64,000 nt of DNA from Rhodococcus yunnanensis NBRC 103083 (GTDB taxonomy: Bacteria > Actinomycetota > Actinomycetes > Mycobacteriales > Mycobacteriaceae), in the NCBI RefSeq assembly GCF_001895005.1, contig NZ_BCXH01000004.1, positions 1 through 64,000 of the forward strand, given 5' to 3'. Below, piece by piece: positions 34,526 through 43,804 of this stretch. Below the pieces are notes generated by a model that worked only from the letters and a program-made list of their open reading frames with translations, did no database searches and was not told the DNA's origin. A program made the translations under genes and the position numbers. Every line of letters begins with the position of its first letter. The first letter of the stretch is position 1.

Positions 34526-35387
34526 TCGGGCGGCGCGCGATTATCCGGCTGTCTCGAAGAGATGTATCGCCGCGCTCAACCATCAGGGCGATCGCCTCGT
34601 CGAGGAAATCGTCAATGTCGGCCCCGAGCGCCGCGATTTGCTGACCCATCCCGGTTCGTTTGACGCGTTCACGGACATCGATCAATGTCATTGTGGGCGC
34701 ATCCGGCACTGGTGGATGCGCGAGATCGTCCACCCGGTCTACGATTTCCAAGCCCGCGGCTTGCAATCGAGCCACGATGTGGTCCGAAGGATGCCGACGC
34801 ATCGTGAAGGGGACCTGAACCAACTGCTCGCGCCACCGCGGCCGCTCCGCCACTTCGCGCAAAATCGCGAACTGCCCGTCAGGTTGGTCCGCGGCATGAC
34901 CTGCGTTCCACTGCAGCACCACGTGACCGCCTGGGCGAAGTGCCCCGACAAGCGTGTCCAGGAGCATGTCGATCTCCCTGACCCAGTGCAACACCCAAGA
35001 GGAATGAATCACGTCGAAGGCGCGGGGAGAGAGAATTAGTTCGTTCGCATCCGCCTGGACCACTTCGACACCGGCGGCGGTGCATCGTCGGGCTGTTTCC
35101 TCGACCATCGATCTCGAGTAGTCGCAGGCATAAACAGCATATCCGCGGCTGGCCATTTCGTAGGCGATCTCGCCGGCCCCGCAGCCGATGTCGGCGAACG
35201 CGAGCCCGCTCGCGTCAAATTGCCCGTTCTGTGTCAGCTTGTCCTGCTCGGCCAGAGCGATTGCTGCGAGAGCTGACCGAACCTGATTGCCATTGACCGT
35301 GGCGTAGTCGGCGGCGGACCAGCCGGTGGGATCGGACGCATCGATCGTGGAGGCCGAACTGCCGGATCCGTTGTCGGGGAGTGTCAT
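34503..35387 (-). CDS. SAM-dependent methyltransferase
   Basis: A 294-residue class I methyltransferase. Motif I DIGCGAGEIAYEMASRG (~66-82), acidic loop CDYSRSMVE (~88-96), motif II/III AFDVIHSSWVLHWV (~125-138) and LRPGGHVVLQW (~150-160). The residues after the core form a cap (~165-270) that should set acceptor specificity. It is coupled on both sides: its ATG overlaps the Cy-synthetase stop and it overlaps the next synthetase start by 23 bp. It probably N-, C- or O-methylates an intermediate (for example the oxazoline or thiazoline or an amide), but the target cannot be told from sequence. Confidence 0.85.
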   Translation of the reverse strand: MTLPDNGSGSSASTIDASDPTGWSAADYATVNGNQVRSALAAIALAEQDKLTQNGQFDASGLAFADIGCGAGEIAYEMASRGYAVYACDYSRSMVEETARRCTAAGVEVVQADANELILSPRAFDVIHSSWVLHWVREIDMLLDTLVGALRPGGHVVLQWNAGHAADQPDGQFAILREVAERPRWREQLVQVPFTMRRHPSDHIVARLQAAGLEIVDRVDDLAHPPVPDAPTMTLIDVRERVKRTGMGQQIAALGADIDDFLDEAIALMVERGDTSLRDSRIIARRPNGPDCGL

Positions 35388-38300
35388 TCTGCTGCCACCT
35401 GCGAGTCGTTGTTGGTCGACACGGAGTCTCGATCGAGTTGCTCGAGCTCCTCCTCGGACATTTCGAGCACTTCCACGAACACTTCGGCGACCGCGCGGAT
35501 GTGTTCGGCATCAGAGGAGGTCGCTTCCAAGTGCGTTGCGAGTGCACGCGGAGTCCTTGCCTTGAAGATGTCGGAGACCGTGATCGATTCGGACTGCAGA
35601 ACATCTCGGAGCCGCGCGACAAGAGAGGTGGCGAGAACGGAGTCCCCACCGATATCGAAGAACTCATCGCAGGCACCGACACGGTCGCCTCCGACGACAT
35701 CTCCGAACATCGAAGCCACGGCTTTTTCGAGCGCGGTCTCAGGTGCAACGTAGTCGTTGTTCGAGAGTCGCTGGTGGACCTGACGTGCGATTGCCGCACG
35801 ATCGATCTTGCCGTTCGATGTACGGGGGAACTCGTCGACCACTTCGAGGGTCGTCGGGATCATGTAGGTCGGCAGTCGGTCGGCGAGGCTGGCGAGAATC
35901 TGGTCCGCGACAGTGGCATCATGCAGTGCGACAGCGGTGATGGTTGCGGCAAGTCGCCCCGCGATTACGGTGGCGACAGCGTTGTCGATTGTGGGGAGAG
36001 ACCGCAACGCGGCCTCGATCTCACCGAGTTCGATGCGGAAACCGCGAACCTTCACCTGATCGTCGCGACGTCCGAGAAACTCGATTGTGCCGTCCGGCCA
36101 GTATCGAGCCGTGTCGCCGGTGCGGTACCAACGAAGGCCGCCGTATTCGACGAATCGTTCGGCGGTGCGCTCGTCATCGCCGCGGTATCCAGCAGCAAGG
36201 CCCGCGCCGCCAATCCACAGCTCGCCACTGACCCAGTCGGGGCAATCCTGCCCTCGATCGTTGACAATCCGCGCCGCAACCCCGGCAAAGGGCTTTCCGA
36301 ACGGAATCGAATGCCATCGGGGGTCGATGTTTGCGCCGTCGACTTCACATACGGTGTGGTGAATCGCTGTCTCGGTCGCGCCACCGAGACCGGCGAGCCG
36401 CGCTTGCGGCGCTGCCTCGTACATTCGGCGAAGCAACTCTGGGCGGACCCAATCACCGCCGAGGATGACCACTCGAACCGATTTCGACCAGCCTGGTAGC
36501 TGAGTTCCACCGGCCAGAACGACATCGAGCACAGCAGGCACGCAATACAACTGTGTGACTTGGTGTCGGGCGATCAATTCCGCGGCGGCTTGGCCGTCGC
36601 GGCGAACGTCTTCAGTGACGGCTACGGTGGATCCCCCTACCGCGAAAAGCCCAAGCGTTTCCTGTACAGATAGATCAAACTCTAGGGCGGACAGCGCGAT
36701 TGAGCGGTCAGTCGCGTTGAGATCGAACATGCGGTTCATGGCGGCGAGGGTGTTGGCCACCGCCGCGTGGGGAAGCTCGACGCCCTTCGGGTCGCCGGTT
36801 GATCCCGAGGTGAACATCACGTACGCAAGCGCATCCGGATCGGGGAAAACTGGTGTGACCGGGGTCTGGCTCCGGCCGAGCTGTTCGAGCTCGTCAATGC
36901 TCATGCGGGCTGGAACGTCAGCGCCGTCCAGGGCGGACCCGGCAATCTCGAGTGCGGCACCGGCGATGTCGTACATCCGACGGATTCGAGCCGGAGGTTG
37001 ATCGTGGCCGATGGGGAGGTAGGCAGCCCCTGTCGCGAGGATCGCGAGCACTGCCACGATCTGATCGGCTCCCTTGGGTAGTCGGATAGCGACAACGTCG
37101 CCGGTACCGATACCACGCTCACGGAGTCCGGAGCTGATGGTCAAGGCCTGTTCGGCGACCGCGGCATAAGAGTGTGCGACGTCGTGTTCGTCGACAATTG
37201 CGATCGCGTTGGGGCTCAGGTCCGCATTGCGGAAGAATCCCTCGTGGATCACCAGATCGCCCTGCGCCCGGTCATCTGGGCCGGCATTCGTGTGCTCTCT
37301 GACGGCTATCTGTTCCGGCGGTGTCGGTTCGTTGAGCGTGAAGTTCCAATCGGCGTTATCGCCGACCAGGCGGTCTATCACGTCACGATGACGGGTGAAC
37401 ATCGCGTCTATAACGCCCGGAGGGAATGCCTGTTCTCGAACGTCCCAATTGGTCAGCAGGCCGCCGTCGAGTTCGACGACCTGTGCATCGAGGACGACCT
37501 GCGGTCCTTGAGACACAATCCATACCGGCCGGCCAAACTCCTCGGTCACGCTGGGGCGGAACAACTCGCCAAGATCGAGACCACTTGTGTAGACGACCGG
37601 GGCGAGTAGTTGCCCCCCGCGGTGGCGTCCCAGATCCCGCAACACATCAAGCCCTGGATATGCCGAATGTGACGCGTATGTGTGCAACCGACGTTGGAGA
37701 TCGCGGATCAGTTGCAAGAAGTTCTGATGTGATCCATCCACTGCGAGCATGATGGAACTTGAGAAGTCACCGCTGAGTAGTTCGACATCGGAGTGAGTAG
37801 GTTCGCGGTCGAACAACGGAACATTGAGTAGAAACTCTCGATCGCGGGACCATCCGCTGACGATGTGTGCGAAAACCGCTGCCAAGACGACTGCCGGAGT
37901 TACCCCGTACCGATGTGATCGTGCGATCAGCGTCTGTTTCGCTGCCGCGTCGATCCAGTGATTGCAGCGGATAGTGTGATGCGGATTTTCACGTTCGTGT
38001 TCTGGCACGATGGGGAGTGTCGGGGGGTCGGGCAACTCGTCGAGATGTTCACTCCACCACTGTCGGTCCCGTTCACGTACCGCACCGGTGAGCGCAGGTT
38101 TGTCAGCTAGGTAGCGCCGGTACGAGTAGTCGATGGGTGGTAAATATTCCTTGTTGCCACGGTAGATCTCGGCAAGGTCGGCCATCAGGATGCGATAGCT
38201 CAGAGCATCGGCAGCAAGCATGTCGATATCGACATGTAGCCGATGCTTCCCGTCCGGCAACAATGTCAGCGTGATGTCCGCGACCTTTCCCACATCTGCG

Positions 38301-38953
38301 GGCATTCGCTGGTGAGTCTTTTTCTCGCGCAGGCACTCGAGTTCCAGGGCAACTGTGTCCGCATTTCTCTTGCGAAGGTCGACGACGGTGAAGATCTCGG
38401 ACTCTGATTGCGTCGGCACCCGTTGGTATCCGTCGTCATCGAACACCGAACGAAGCATCACATGACGCTCCACGAGAGCAGCAACTGCCGTACGCATGCG
38501 ATCCGGGTCCACCGGCTCTGACCCCTCGTCCGGGCCGTCGAACTCGGCGTAGAGGTGAGCTGCGACCCCGCCGAGCTGCTGGTCATCGCGTCGCCCGATC
38601 CAGTAGGCGTGTTGCATAGTCGCCAACTTGAATCGCTCGTGATCGTCGTCCGCGGGGGAGCTTTCGACGTCCGTGGTCGCGGAGTCGTCGGGGCGGGACG
38701 AGGTGTCGTCGGTGATGCGAACCCGCGACTGCAGTAGGTCGTGCCACGCCTTGATAGTGGGGTCGAGTGCGAAGTCGGCGAAGACCACTTCGATGCCATT
38801 GCGTCGCAACTCGGCTGCCAAGTTGATCATCTGAATCGACTGCAAACCACACTCGATCAGGTTGTCCTCGAGCCCAACTTCGGCCATAGGCAAATCGAGC
38901 ATTGCCGCAGCAGTCTCGCGTAGCTCAGTCAGAGTCGGCACACTCACACTCAT
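35384..38953 (-). CDS. Nonribosomal peptide synthetase ArCP-Cy-A-PCP (MbtB/PchE-like)
   Basis: A 1189-residue loading synthetase. The aryl carrier domain is at ~1-80 (phosphopantetheine Ser39 in GLQSIQ). The heterocyclization domain (~100-530) has DMLAADALS, the DxxxxDxxS motif that replaces HHxxxDG. The adenylation domain (~555-1035) has FTSGSTGDPKG and GLGGATE, typical beside Cy domains. The carrier has Ser1105 in IGGDSVL. The last ~45 residues are Glu-rich and may dock the next enzyme. The hand-read pocket is D-L-Q-C-I-G-L-I-H-K, closer to Cys/Ser/Thr domains of Cy modules than to others, but not diagnostic. It should join an aryl acid to that residue and close an oxazoline or thiazoline ring. 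The start at 38953 is chosen for the GAGGAG before it. Confidence 0.92.
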   Translation of the reverse strand: MSVSVPTLTELRETAAAMLDLPMAEVGLEDNLIECGLQSIQMINLAAELRRNGIEVVFADFALDPTIKAWHDLLQSRVRITDDTSSRPDDSATTDVESSPADDDHERFKLATMQHAYWIGRRDDQQLGGVAAHLYAEFDGPDEGSEPVDPDRMRTAVAALVERHVMLRSVFDDDGYQRVPTQSESEIFTVVDLRKRNADTVALELECLREKKTHQRMPADVGKVADITLTLLPDGKHRLHVDIDMLAADALSYRILMADLAEIYRGNKEYLPPIDYSYRRYLADKPALTGAVRERDRQWWSEHLDELPDPPTLPIVPEHERENPHHTIRCNHWIDAAAKQTLIARSHRYGVTPAVVLAAVFAHIVSGWSRDREFLLNVPLFDREPTHSDVELLSGDFSSSIMLAVDGSHQNFLQLIRDLQRRLHTYASHSAYPGLDVLRDLGRHRGGQLLAPVVYTSGLDLGELFRPSVTEEFGRPVWIVSQGPQVVLDAQVVELDGGLLTNWDVREQAFPPGVIDAMFTRHRDVIDRLVGDNADWNFTLNEPTPPEQIAVREHTNAGPDDRAQGDLVIHEGFFRNADLSPNAIAIVDEHDVAHSYAAVAEQALTISSGLRERGIGTGDVVAIRLPKGADQIVAVLAILATGAAYLPIGHDQPPARIRRMYDIAGAALEIAGSALDGADVPARMSIDELEQLGRSQTPVTPVFPDPDALAYVMFTSGSTGDPKGVELPHAAVANTLAAMNRMFDLNATDRSIALSALEFDLSVQETLGLFAVGGSTVAVTEDVRRDGQAAAELIARHQVTQLYCVPAVLDVVLAGGTQLPGWSKSVRVVILGGDWVRPELLRRMYEAAPQARLAGLGGATETAIHHTVCEVDGANIDPRWHSIPFGKPFAGVAARIVNDRGQDCPDWVSGELWIGGAGLAAGYRGDDERTAERFVEYGGLRWYRTGDTARYWPDGTIEFLGRRDDQVKVRGFRIELGEIEAALRSLPTIDNAVATVIAGRLAATITAVALHDATVADQILASLADRLPTYMIPTTLEVVDEFPRTSNGKIDRAAIARQVHQRLSNNDYVAPETALEKAVASMFGDVVGGDRVGACDEFFDIGGDSVLATSLVARLRDVLQSESITVSDIFKARTPRALATHLEATSSDAEHIRAVAEVFVEVLEMSEEELEQLDRDSVSTNNDSQVAAE

Positions 38954-39035
38954 CGCTCCTCGTAGACGGGGGTGGGTGCGGCGGTCGTCATGCAACTCGT
39001 CGCCGATCACCCACAGGGGAGGTCTTGACTCTTGG

Positions 39036-39054
39036 TAAGCAAAGCCTAAGCTCA
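39036..39054. promoter_or_regulatory. IdeR/DmdR-like iron box in the divergent promoter
   Basis: On the minus strand the site reads TGAGCTTAGGCTTTGCTTA, 15 of 19 matches to the IdeR consensus TWAGGTWAGSCTWACCTWA. It lies centrally in the 197-bp gap between the two divergent siderophore operons (38954-39150), so one box could switch both off when iron is plentiful. The rest of the gap holds no gene. Separate -10/-35 hexamers cannot be called with confidence. Confidence 0.6.
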
Positions 39055-39150
39055 GTCAACGTAGAGCGAACCGGACGGTCATGTCAACGGCTACGAGGTC
39101 AATAACTTTCGTGTTCGTCGACCACAAGCATGCGACGGAGGGGTAATCGA

Positions 39151-40818
39151 GTGAACGAGGCAGCGGCCAAATGGCCCGAAGATTTCGCTGAGCGATATCG
39201 AGCCGAGGGATATTGGCAAGGAACGACTTTCAGCGATTTCTTACGTGAACGAGCGCATAACTTCGGAGACACAACCGCCATCGTCGACGGCGTCAACCGC
39301 ACAACCTATGCGCAACTGAACCGCCAGGCCAGTGCGCTCGCGCGCGGGCTGCGCGAACTCGGCATTGAACAAGGTGACCGTGTCATCATTCAGCTGCCAA
39401 ATTGCGGAGAGTTCGTCACCGCGTGGTTTGCGCTTCAGCGACTCGGCGCGATCCCGGTGCATGCTCAGCCCGGACATCGGCGTGCGGAGATCACGCATCT
39501 AGCACGAATGACAGAGGCCGTCGCCTATGTAACCACCGATCTGATCGGCGGATTCGACCACCGTGCGCTCGCCGCCGGGGTTGCGGATTCCTACCCGTCG
39601 ATTCGAGCCGTTCTGGTGGTGGGCGACCTCGGCGAATACAGCGAGGATGCCCGATTTTTCTCTTTTGCCAGTGTCACCCACGGCGATGAGACCGGAGACC
39701 TTACAGGTCACCTAGGAACAGGTTCGGTGTCCTCGTCCGATATCGCTCTACTGCTGTTGTCGGGGGGTACGACCGGGATGCCCAAGCTGATCGCGCGCAC
39801 GCACGACGACTATCTGTACAACTCGCGAGCCGCCGGTGAAAGGTCTGGACTGGACCGGTCAAGCATCTACCTCGCCATACTGCCCATCGCATTCAACTTC
39901 ACCTGGAACTGTCCAGGCATCCTCGGCACCATCTACGCAGGCGGCACGGTCGTGTTATCCCAATCGCCGGATCCCGCGCACTGTTTCGAGCTGATCGAAC
40001 GTGAACGGGTCACCATGACGGCGATCAATCCGCAGTTGGCGCCTGCCTGGCTTGCCGAAAAGAGCTTCACTAACAGAGACCTGTCATCGCTGAAGATCCT
40101 CGAAATTGGTTCTGCACGATTGTCCGACCACACGGCCCGAGAGATCGTTGCGAACTTCGACTGCACTCTCCAGCAGATCCTCGGAATGTCCGAGGGGCTC
40201 TTTTGTGCCAACCATCTCGATGATGACGTCGATATCCTCTGCAGCGCACAGGGAGTCCCAGTGTCACCGGCCGACGAGGTTCGGGTCGTCGACGAGAACG
40301 GCCGCGAGGTTCCCAACGGTGAGGCCGGTGAATTGACCACTCGCGGGCCATATACCCTGCGAGGCTATTGGGGTGCGGCGGAACTCAATGACACCGCGTT
40401 TACGCCAGACGGATTCTACCGGACCGGGGACCTTGTCCGACAGAGCGATTCGGGTCACCTCACGGTTGTCGGTCGCATCAAGGAACAAATCAACCGCGGC
40501 GGGGAAAAGATCGCCCCGGCCGAGGTCGAGGGCCACCTAATCGCGCACCCGACGATAGAGACCGTCGCTGTGATCGGACTACCCGACAACACGCTGGGCG
40601 AACGCACCGTGGCAGTCGTGGTCACCGACGGCAGGGCTGCGCCAACCCGTCGCGAACTCTCTGTGTTCCTCGCCGAAGCTGGGCTGGCGGCGTACAAGAG
40701 CCCGGATCGCGTGGTGCGCGTCGACACCATGCCGCTCACCCCACTCGGCAAGATCGACAAGGGCGCGGTCCGCCGGCTACTGGAAGCTGACACTCCGGCC
40801 GCAGTCGTGAGCCGATGA
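39151..40818 (+). CDS. Aryl-AMP ligase, salicylate-type (MbtA/YbtE/DhbE family)
   Basis: A 555-residue enzyme that adenylates an aryl acid and loads it onto an aryl carrier domain, here most likely the N-terminus of the Cy synthetase. Motifs: LSGGTTGMPKLI, GMSEGLF, YRTGDL, and Lys in PLGKIDKGAV. The pocket segment reads FNFTWNCPGILG: Asn at position 235 (DhbE numbering) marks carboxylic acids lacking an alpha-amino group, and Cys at 240 matches salicylate enzymes, where 2,3-dihydroxybenzoate enzymes have Ser. GTG 39151 is preferred to the upstream ATG at 39130 because GGAGGGG lies between them. No salicylate synthase or 2,3-DHB gene is present in the window. Confidence 0.9.
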   Translation: MNEAAAKWPEDFAERYRAEGYWQGTTFSDFLRERAHNFGDTTAIVDGVNRTTYAQLNRQASALARGLRELGIEQGDRVIIQLPNCGEFVTAWFALQRLGAIPVHAQPGHRRAEITHLARMTEAVAYVTTDLIGGFDHRALAAGVADSYPSIRAVLVVGDLGEYSEDARFFSFASVTHGDETGDLTGHLGTGSVSSSDIALLLLSGGTTGMPKLIARTHDDYLYNSRAAGERSGLDRSSIYLAILPIAFNFTWNCPGILGTIYAGGTVVLSQSPDPAHCFELIERERVTMTAINPQLAPAWLAEKSFTNRDLSSLKILEIGSARLSDHTAREIVANFDCTLQQILGMSEGLFCANHLDDDVDILCSAQGVPVSPADEVRVVDENGREVPNGEAGELTTRGPYTLRGYWGAAELNDTAFTPDGFYRTGDLVRQSDSGHLTVVGRIKEQINRGGEKIAPAEVEGHLIAHPTIETVAVIGLPDNTLGERTVAVVVTDGRAAPTRRELSVFLAEAGLAAYKSPDRVVRVDTMPLTPLGKIDKGAVRRLLEADTPAAVVSR

Positions 40819-42365
40819 CCGCGCCCCGGCTAGCGGACTTCCTCAGTAGATCGGCGCGCACGGCACCGACCAGGGCGGCCATCGTCGCCGACGGCCACTC
40901 CCTTAACTATGCCGAATTACTCCGGCGCGTCACTGACGTAGCTGGTGCCCTCACCACTGGCGGAGTTGACCGTGGGTGCCGTGTCGGCGTCTACTTGCCG
41001 CGATCGATCGACGCCATCGTGGTAGTTCACGCCGCAGTCCGAGTCGAGGCGGTCGTCGCACCACTCGACGTTCGAGATCCGGCCATGCGGACCGCGACCC
41101 TAGTGTCTGGCGCGGCCCTCGCCTGCATCGTCACTGATGCTGCCCATCTCCCGTCCCTGCGGGATGTGGGTGTCGACTGGCCCGCGGTCAAGGTTGGTTC
41201 ACTCTTGTTGGCCGTCGACCCGGACGCCCCAGCCCCCGATGCTGAGGATGGATATCTACTTTTCACCTCCGGGAGCACAGGCGTCCCCAAGGGGGTGTTG
41301 CTATCGACCGCCGCAGTCGCCAATTTCGCAGCAGCCGCCGTGGAGGCTTTCGGACTCACCTCGGTCGATCGAGTTGCCGCGCAGTCCGCACTGACATTCG
41401 ATCTGAGCACGTTCGATATTTTTTCGGTAGCCGCCGCTGGTGCTGCTCACGTCCTAGTCCCCGACTTTCTCAAGTCCTTTCCTCAGGATCTCGTGGAATG
41501 GCTCGGGGACGAGCGGATCACCACGATCTATGCGGTCCCCACGCTGCTGCGGTCAATCACCGATGCAATAGCCAGCCCCAGCGGCGTGCAGGCCGATGCG
41601 GGTCATGCGGCGCTACCAGCGTTGCGCACCATCGCTTTTGCCGGAGAGCCGTACCCGGAGCGTTCTCTCGCCGAACTGTTGACACTGTTCGGCACCGCAC
41701 GACTGCTCAACCTCTACGGTCCCACCGAGACAAACGTGTGCACGATCGAGTTGATTGCTGCGAATTGGGCTCCGGATCAGCGACTGTCGATCGGGCTTCC
41801 CTGTGCTGGTCTGGACGTTTGCCTTGTTGACGACGACCTCACGCCCACTGACGGAAAAGGGGAACTGGTTGTCGCTGGACCGTCGCTACTTCGGGGGTAT
41901 CTGATCGATGGGATTCTGCACGACCCCACCACCTCTATTACGTTCCCGGACAGGGTAACTCGCCGCTCCTATCGTACGGGCGATATCGCCTCGCGGGGCG
42001 CTGACGGGCGGTTCTACCTGCACGGCCGACGGGACGCCCAAATCAAGAGACGTGGCTATCGAATCGATTTGGCGGGCATCGACACGCTGGTCGGCGAGGT
42101 GAACGGGGTGCGCGCTTGTGTCACTGTTCCCACCGGACCCGATAACCAAGTGGTGCTGTTTGTTGAACCAACCAGTGACGGAGAGGTAACCGTGCTGTCC
42201 GATGTACGGACCGCCCTGCACCGATCGCTACCCGTGCCGCATTTGCCCGATCGAATCACCCTAATGACATCGATTCCACGGAATTCCCGAGGGAAGATCG
42301 ACCTACACCAGGTCCGGTCCCTCGCTGACGATATCGATACCCAACGAGAGGACACCATCGCATGA
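40815..42365 (+). CDS. Stand-alone L-prolyl-AMP ligase (PltF/RedM-like)
   Basis: A 516-residue free-standing adenylation enzyme without a carrier domain. Motifs: FTSGSTGVPKGV, FDLSTFDIF, YGPTE, YRTGDI, Lys in NSRGKIDL. The hand-aligned pocket code is D-L-F-Y-A-A-L-V-C-K, eight of ten equal to the L-proline code DLLYLALVCK of PltF/RedM enzymes (family knowledge, from memory), and unlike ordinary NRPS proline domains. The next genes encode a carrier protein and acyl-CoA-dehydrogenase-like enzymes, the same trio that turns L-proline into pyrrole-2-carboxyl-carrier in pyoluteorin, prodigiosin and aminocoumarin pathways. The start overlaps the aryl ligase stop. Confidence 0.82.
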   Translation: MTAPRLADFLSRSARTAPTRAAIVADGHSLNYAELLRRVTDVAGALTTGGVDRGCRVGVYLPRSIDAIVVVHAAVRVEAVVAPLDVRDPAMRTATLVSGAALACIVTDAAHLPSLRDVGVDWPAVKVGSLLLAVDPDAPAPDAEDGYLLFTSGSTGVPKGVLLSTAAVANFAAAAVEAFGLTSVDRVAAQSALTFDLSTFDIFSVAAAGAAHVLVPDFLKSFPQDLVEWLGDERITTIYAVPTLLRSITDAIASPSGVQADAGHAALPALRTIAFAGEPYPERSLAELLTLFGTARLLNLYGPTETNVCTIELIAANWAPDQRLSIGLPCAGLDVCLVDDDLTPTDGKGELVVAGPSLLRGYLIDGILHDPTTSITFPDRVTRRSYRTGDIASRGADGRFYLHGRRDAQIKRRGYRIDLAGIDTLVGEVNGVRACVTVPTGPDNQVVLFVEPTSDGEVTVLSDVRTALHRSLPVPHLPDRITLMTSIPRNSRGKIDLHQVRSLADDIDTQREDTIA

Positions 42366-42649
42366 GCTCTAACATCGACAGCCCCTCCGCTCCGAGCCTC
42401 GACGCAGTGTGCACCGTAATTGCCCAGGCCGTGAGGTCACCGGGAGCGGAGCCGACAGTTGTGGACGCTGATACCGAACTGTTGCTAACAGGTCTCCTCG
42501 ACTCGCTGACCGTGGTGAAGATCGTTGCGGAACTGGAGCGGCTGGTCGGTGGCGAACTGCCGCAAAGCCTTGCCGTGGCACGAAACTTCCGGACTCCTGC
42601 GAGTCTGCATGCGGCGCTGACTCATGAACTGACGGAGAGCACACGATGA
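42362..42649 (+). CDS. Stand-alone peptidyl/acyl carrier protein
   Basis: A 95-residue carrier protein. The phosphopantetheine Ser is in the motif TGLLDSLTVV (about residue 44); the four-helix layout and length are normal. It is coupled by ATGA overlaps to the prolyl-AMP ligase upstream and to the dehydrogenase downstream, so it is probably the PltL/RedO-type carrier on which the amino acid is loaded and oxidised. Mycobactin MbtL is another precedent for a free carrier in such a locus, but its partner is a fatty-acyl-AMP ligase, not an amino-acid ligase. Confidence 0.88.
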   Translation: MSSNIDSPSAPSLDAVCTVIAQAVRSPGAEPTVVDADTELLLTGLLDSLTVVKIVAELERLVGGELPQSLAVARNFRTPASLHAALTHELTESTR

Positions 42650-43803
42650 CCCGGGGAACAGCAGTTGACGTGGACCATTCGGCGCTTACCCGCGAGACCG
42701 CCACTCTCGCTGCAAAACTCGCACCGGAGATCGCCGAGCTGCCCATTCGGGCAGCCTGGCGCCGACTGGTTGCGCTTCCCCCCGTCGCTGCGATGATGCG
42801 TGACTCCTTGCAAACTGAGCGCCCCCAAGGATCCATCATCGCCGCCGTCGCCGTCATCGAAGGGCTCGGCCGCGGGGGAATTGAACCGGGCCTGTGCTAC
42901 GCGTTGACATCGCAGTTGTTCGGCATTCAATGGCCGCTCAGCAACCTCCGCGCGCTTACTGATGACCAACGCGCCGGAATCCTGGACGGTTCGATCATGC
43001 TGTGCCATGCCCTGACCGAAGAAACAGGGGGCAGTGACCCACTGTCGATGGGCACCAGTGCGGAACCCCATACCAACGATACGTATGTACTCAGAGGCCG
43101 TAAGGCCTACGTCACGGCAGCGCCAGTCGCTGACCTAGCCCTCGTATTTGCACGAACGAGTCCAGGCCGGCACCCTTTCGCGCTCACCGCGTTCCTGATT
43201 CCCACCGATACCGCCGGCATCGTCCGAAGCGAGCCTTTCGCTAAGCGAGCACTACCTGCGGTGCCGATGGGGGCACTCGACTTCACCGATGTGGTCGTTC
43301 GTGCGGAGGAGACGGTAACCGCCGAGGGAGCTGGGCTCGCATTCCTATCTGTCACCACGACGTGGGAGCGCGCGCTGTTGATGAGCTACGCCATCGGAGT
43401 TATGCATAACGTCCTCGACCGTGCCACTGCATGGGTGACGACACGACGGCACTTCGACCGTCCGATGGGAGCCAGTCCGCTCACCGCGGCGCGCATTGCA
43501 GACATGGCGGTGTTGGCTCATCGCGTGCGAGCTTTGGTAACCAACATTGCGGCAAGACTCGACGCCGGAACCAGACCCAGTGCGCTCACCACCGAGGCAG
43601 CGATGGTGAAGATCTCTTGTGCGCAGGACTTGATGGAATTCGAGACCCTCGCCGGCCAATTATTCGGTGCCCGTTCGGTTATAGCCGACTCAGGTTTTGC
43701 TGTGGACCTGCCCGGAGCACTCGCGTCGTCGATCTACGCGGGAAGCAACGACCTACTGCGAATTGCCATAGCCCGAGAGCTGTCCTTACCGGTGGAGAAC
43801 TGA
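42646..43803 (+). CDS. Acyl-CoA-dehydrogenase-like flavoprotein, candidate prolyl-carrier dehydrogenase
   Basis: A 385-residue member of the acyl-CoA dehydrogenase superfamily (PltE/RedW/CloN3 are the functional models). FAD/substrate segments: ALTEETGGSDPLSMGTSA and YVTAAPVADLALVF. The C-terminal loop reads IYAGSNDLLR, where medium-chain enzymes have the catalytic Glu in YEGT; here that Glu is Ala. Glu in TTTWERALL could be the alternative base, as in isovaleryl-CoA dehydrogenase. It should oxidise the ring of carrier-bound proline, giving pyrroline or pyrrole. Coupled to the carrier gene upstream and followed after 1 bp by a second family member. Confidence 0.82.
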   Translation: MTRGTAVDVDHSALTRETATLAAKLAPEIAELPIRAAWRRLVALPPVAAMMRDSLQTERPQGSIIAAVAVIEGLGRGGIEPGLCYALTSQLFGIQWPLSNLRALTDDQRAGILDGSIMLCHALTEETGGSDPLSMGTSAEPHTNDTYVLRGRKAYVTAAPVADLALVFARTSPGRHPFALTAFLIPTDTAGIVRSEPFAKRALPAVPMGALDFTDVVVRAEETVTAEGAGLAFLSVTTTWERALLMSYAIGVMHNVLDRATAWVTTRRHFDRPMGASPLTAARIADMAVLAHRVRALVTNIAARLDAGTRPSALTTEAAMVKISCAQDLMEFETLAGQLFGARSVIADSGFAVDLPGALASSIYAGSNDLLRIAIARELSLPVEN

Positions 43804-43804
43804 T

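Noticed and set aside
40815..43803. Reading the ligase-carrier-dehydrogenase trio as mycobactin MbtM-MbtL-MbtN (fatty acyl ligase set)
   Set aside because: The ligase has FDLSTFDIF and an amino-acid-type pocket close to proline enzymes, not the fatty-acyl-AMP ligase pattern; two dehydrogenase-like genes are present instead of one.
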